Positions 41,432 through 42,478 of a stretch of DNA of 42,478 nt are shown piece after piece. Within the stretch, counting starts at the first letter, position 1. The number at the start of each line of letters is the position of its first letter. The stretch is from the NCBI GenBank assembly GCA_949299455.1, contig CASGAN010000013.1, forward strand, positions 1 through 42,478. Direction: 5' to 3'. The DNA is from an uncultured Oscillospiraceae bacterium (lineage in GTDB: Bacteria; Bacillota; Clostridia; Oscillospirales; Ruminococcaceae). The position numbers and the translations under genes were made by a program. A model generated the notes under the pieces. That model ran no database searches. It saw nothing but the letters and a program-made list of their open reading frames with translations, and was not told the DNA's origin.

Positions 41432-42478
41432 TTATTGAATTGCTGAAACCATCGATTGCTCAGAATCAGATGTGGACTGCGCACCTCCGTGACCGGTGCA
41501 GACCGGCGGAATGTTCGATTCACGGAAATAGCCCGTTTTTGTCGAGGTACAATTGCCTCCTGCAAGCAATCCAGTCTCTGTGCAGTAACGTTCCTGAACA
41601 ACACCTGTCATATTCAGATCAAATTTCTTGCTCGGAAGATCCTGCTGTACCGACTCCATGACTGTTTTCCACAGAGAAATATCGTGACGTCCCATTTTGT
41701 TGCTGATTGCGGAGTTATCGTCAAAGCCATAGCGAATGGATGCCACATAATACGGTGTACAGCCTGCAAACGCCAAATCGATATAGTCGTTTGACGTACC
41801 CGATTTACCGACAACCTCCCATTTGGAAGACGCCGCACGCGCGCCGGTACCGCCGTTGTTGACAGCTTCCCAAAGCATCCGGTTCATAACGGTTGCCGTA
41901 TCCGTGGAAATAACCTGTTTTTTCTCGCGCTTTGTATTGTCGAGAATTACTTTTCCGCTCATATCCACAACTTTTGTATAGGTGGTCGGCTCAACATAAT
42001 ATCCGCCGTTTCCAAACATCTGATATGCCGCTGTCAATTCGACCAGGTTCGTCGCCGCACTGCCGAGCGCCATGCTGTCCTCACCAATCTGGCTTGTATC
42101 TTTCACAAGCTTCGAAAATCCCAATTCATCTTTCATGAATTTGTAAGAGTTATCGACACCGAGCGACTGCACAAGCTGTACCGGAATTGTGTTGAGTGAG
42201 TTTCGAACTGCATCGACAATCGATACCGGACCATTGTATTTTTTGGAATAGTTGCTCGGCCACTGACGTTTTTCGCCTGTTTTCGGATCGGTGATTTCCA
42301 TAACCGGTTCGTCCATCATCACAGTCGACCAGGTAATCAAATTCTGTTCAAGCGCCGGTGTATATGCAGAAAGCGGTTTGATTGTAGAACCAAACCCGCG
42401 GTATGCCATGGTCGCGCGGTTAAAGCCGCGTGCCTGGTCTTTTTCACCGCGGCCGCCGACAATTGCCTTCACCTGTCC
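41432..42478 (-). CDS. class A penicillin-binding protein, C-terminal part (partial)
   Basis: The 3' end of a PBP1A/1B-type peptidoglycan synthase; the N-terminal membrane anchor and glycosyltransferase domain lie beyond the window. The transpeptidase motifs are in order: STIK in YRGFGSTIKPLSAY (SxxK nucleophile serine), SLN in VRNSLNTIPVQLV (SxN), and KSGTSN (KTG box). LGSAATNLVELTAAYQMFGNGG is the typical segment between the second and third motifs. The tail after the transpeptidase domain is short (CTETGLLAGGNC, then a Ser/Gly-rich end), without the long disordered tail of some Firmicutes relatives. The frame is open to base 42478; the true start is not visible. Confidence 0.93.
   Translation of the reverse strand, partial: GQVKAIVGGRGEKDQARGFNRATMAYRGFGSTIKPLSAYTPALEQNLITWSTVMMDEPVMEITDPKTGEKRQWPSNYSKKYNGPVSIVDAVRNSLNTIPVQLVQSLGVDNSYKFMKDELGFSKLVKDTSQIGEDSMALGSAATNLVELTAAYQMFGNGGYYVEPTTYTKVVDMSGKVILDNTKREKKQVISTDTATVMNRMLWEAVNNGGTGARAASSKWEVVGKSGTSNDYIDLAFAGCTPYYVASIRYGFDDNSAISNKMGRHDISLWKTVMESVQQDLPSKKFDLNMTGVVQERYCTETGLLAGGNCTSTKTGYFRESNIPPVCTGHGGAQSTSDSEQSMVSAIQ

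Overview
The window reads as a moderate-GC Clostridia chromosome, most like a gut Oscillospirales/Ruminococcaceae-type endospore former. Evidence: a sporulation sigma-G gene, a DnaD/DnaI-type replication pair, a type III glutamine synthetase, LL-diaminopimelate aminotransferase, a T-box leader, an Lsa-type ABC-F gene, Gram-positive cell-wall sorting, and many sigma-A promoters with 17-bp spacers. No tRNA, rRNA, CRISPR array, transposase or phage gene was seen.

Layout. 1-1.7 kb: partial methyltransferase ORF with an odd junction at the window edge, and rlmD. 1.8-4.8 kb: a GH2 beta-galactosidase behind a perfect promoter. 4.9-7.7 kb: sigG (TTG start, own forespore-type promoter), then divergently dnaD and dnaI. 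7.8-9.6 kb: transaldolase with a structured leader, and an APH-fold kinase. 9.7-23.8 kb: a glutamine/nitrogen island, with a leftward pyrG-purF-dapL operon, T-box-controlled asnB and type III glutamine synthetase, diverging from a rightward operon of three glutamate synthase modules, a type I glutamine synthetase and an ANTAR-domain regulator. 23.9-25.4 kb: wall-anchored GH85 protein. 25.8-31.3 kb: an operon for oxidative decarboxylation of aryl pyruvates (two phenylacetate-CoA ligases, indolepyruvate:ferredoxin oxidoreductase alpha and beta, ACT protein). 31.4-32.7 kb: CNNM/CorC membrane protein. 32.9-37.8 kb: a decaying accessory locus with four broken genes (nonsense codon, two 3'-truncated convergent genes, frameshift). 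37.9-41.3 kb: Lsa-type ABC-F gene with leader peptide and attenuator, and an ABC-2 exporter. 41.4 kb to end: C-terminal part of a class A penicillin-binding protein.

Main discovery candidate. The pyrG, glnN and glutamate synthase transcription units each start with the same RNA design. A perfect or near-perfect sigma-A promoter is followed within a few nucleotides of the predicted start by a small hairpin with an AxxGxx hexaloop closed by GC/GU (loops AAUGGU, AAAGGC, AAAGGC). The hairpin's 3' part is also the 5' arm of a strong intrinsic terminator. glnN has a second such hairpin (loop AAGGGA) after the terminator. AxxGxx hexaloops are the known target of ANTAR antiterminators, and an ANTAR protein with a degenerate receiver is the last gene of one of the controlled operons. 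Known ANTAR targets are paired hairpins, whereas only one hairpin precedes each terminator here. This may be a compact single-hairpin version of the system, with CTP synthase as an unexpected regulon member.

Other leaders worth attention are a 14-bp closing helix before pyrG, a T-box before asnB without an obvious terminator, an attenuator-like transaldolase leader, and a 7-codon leader peptide plus terminator before the ABC-F gene.
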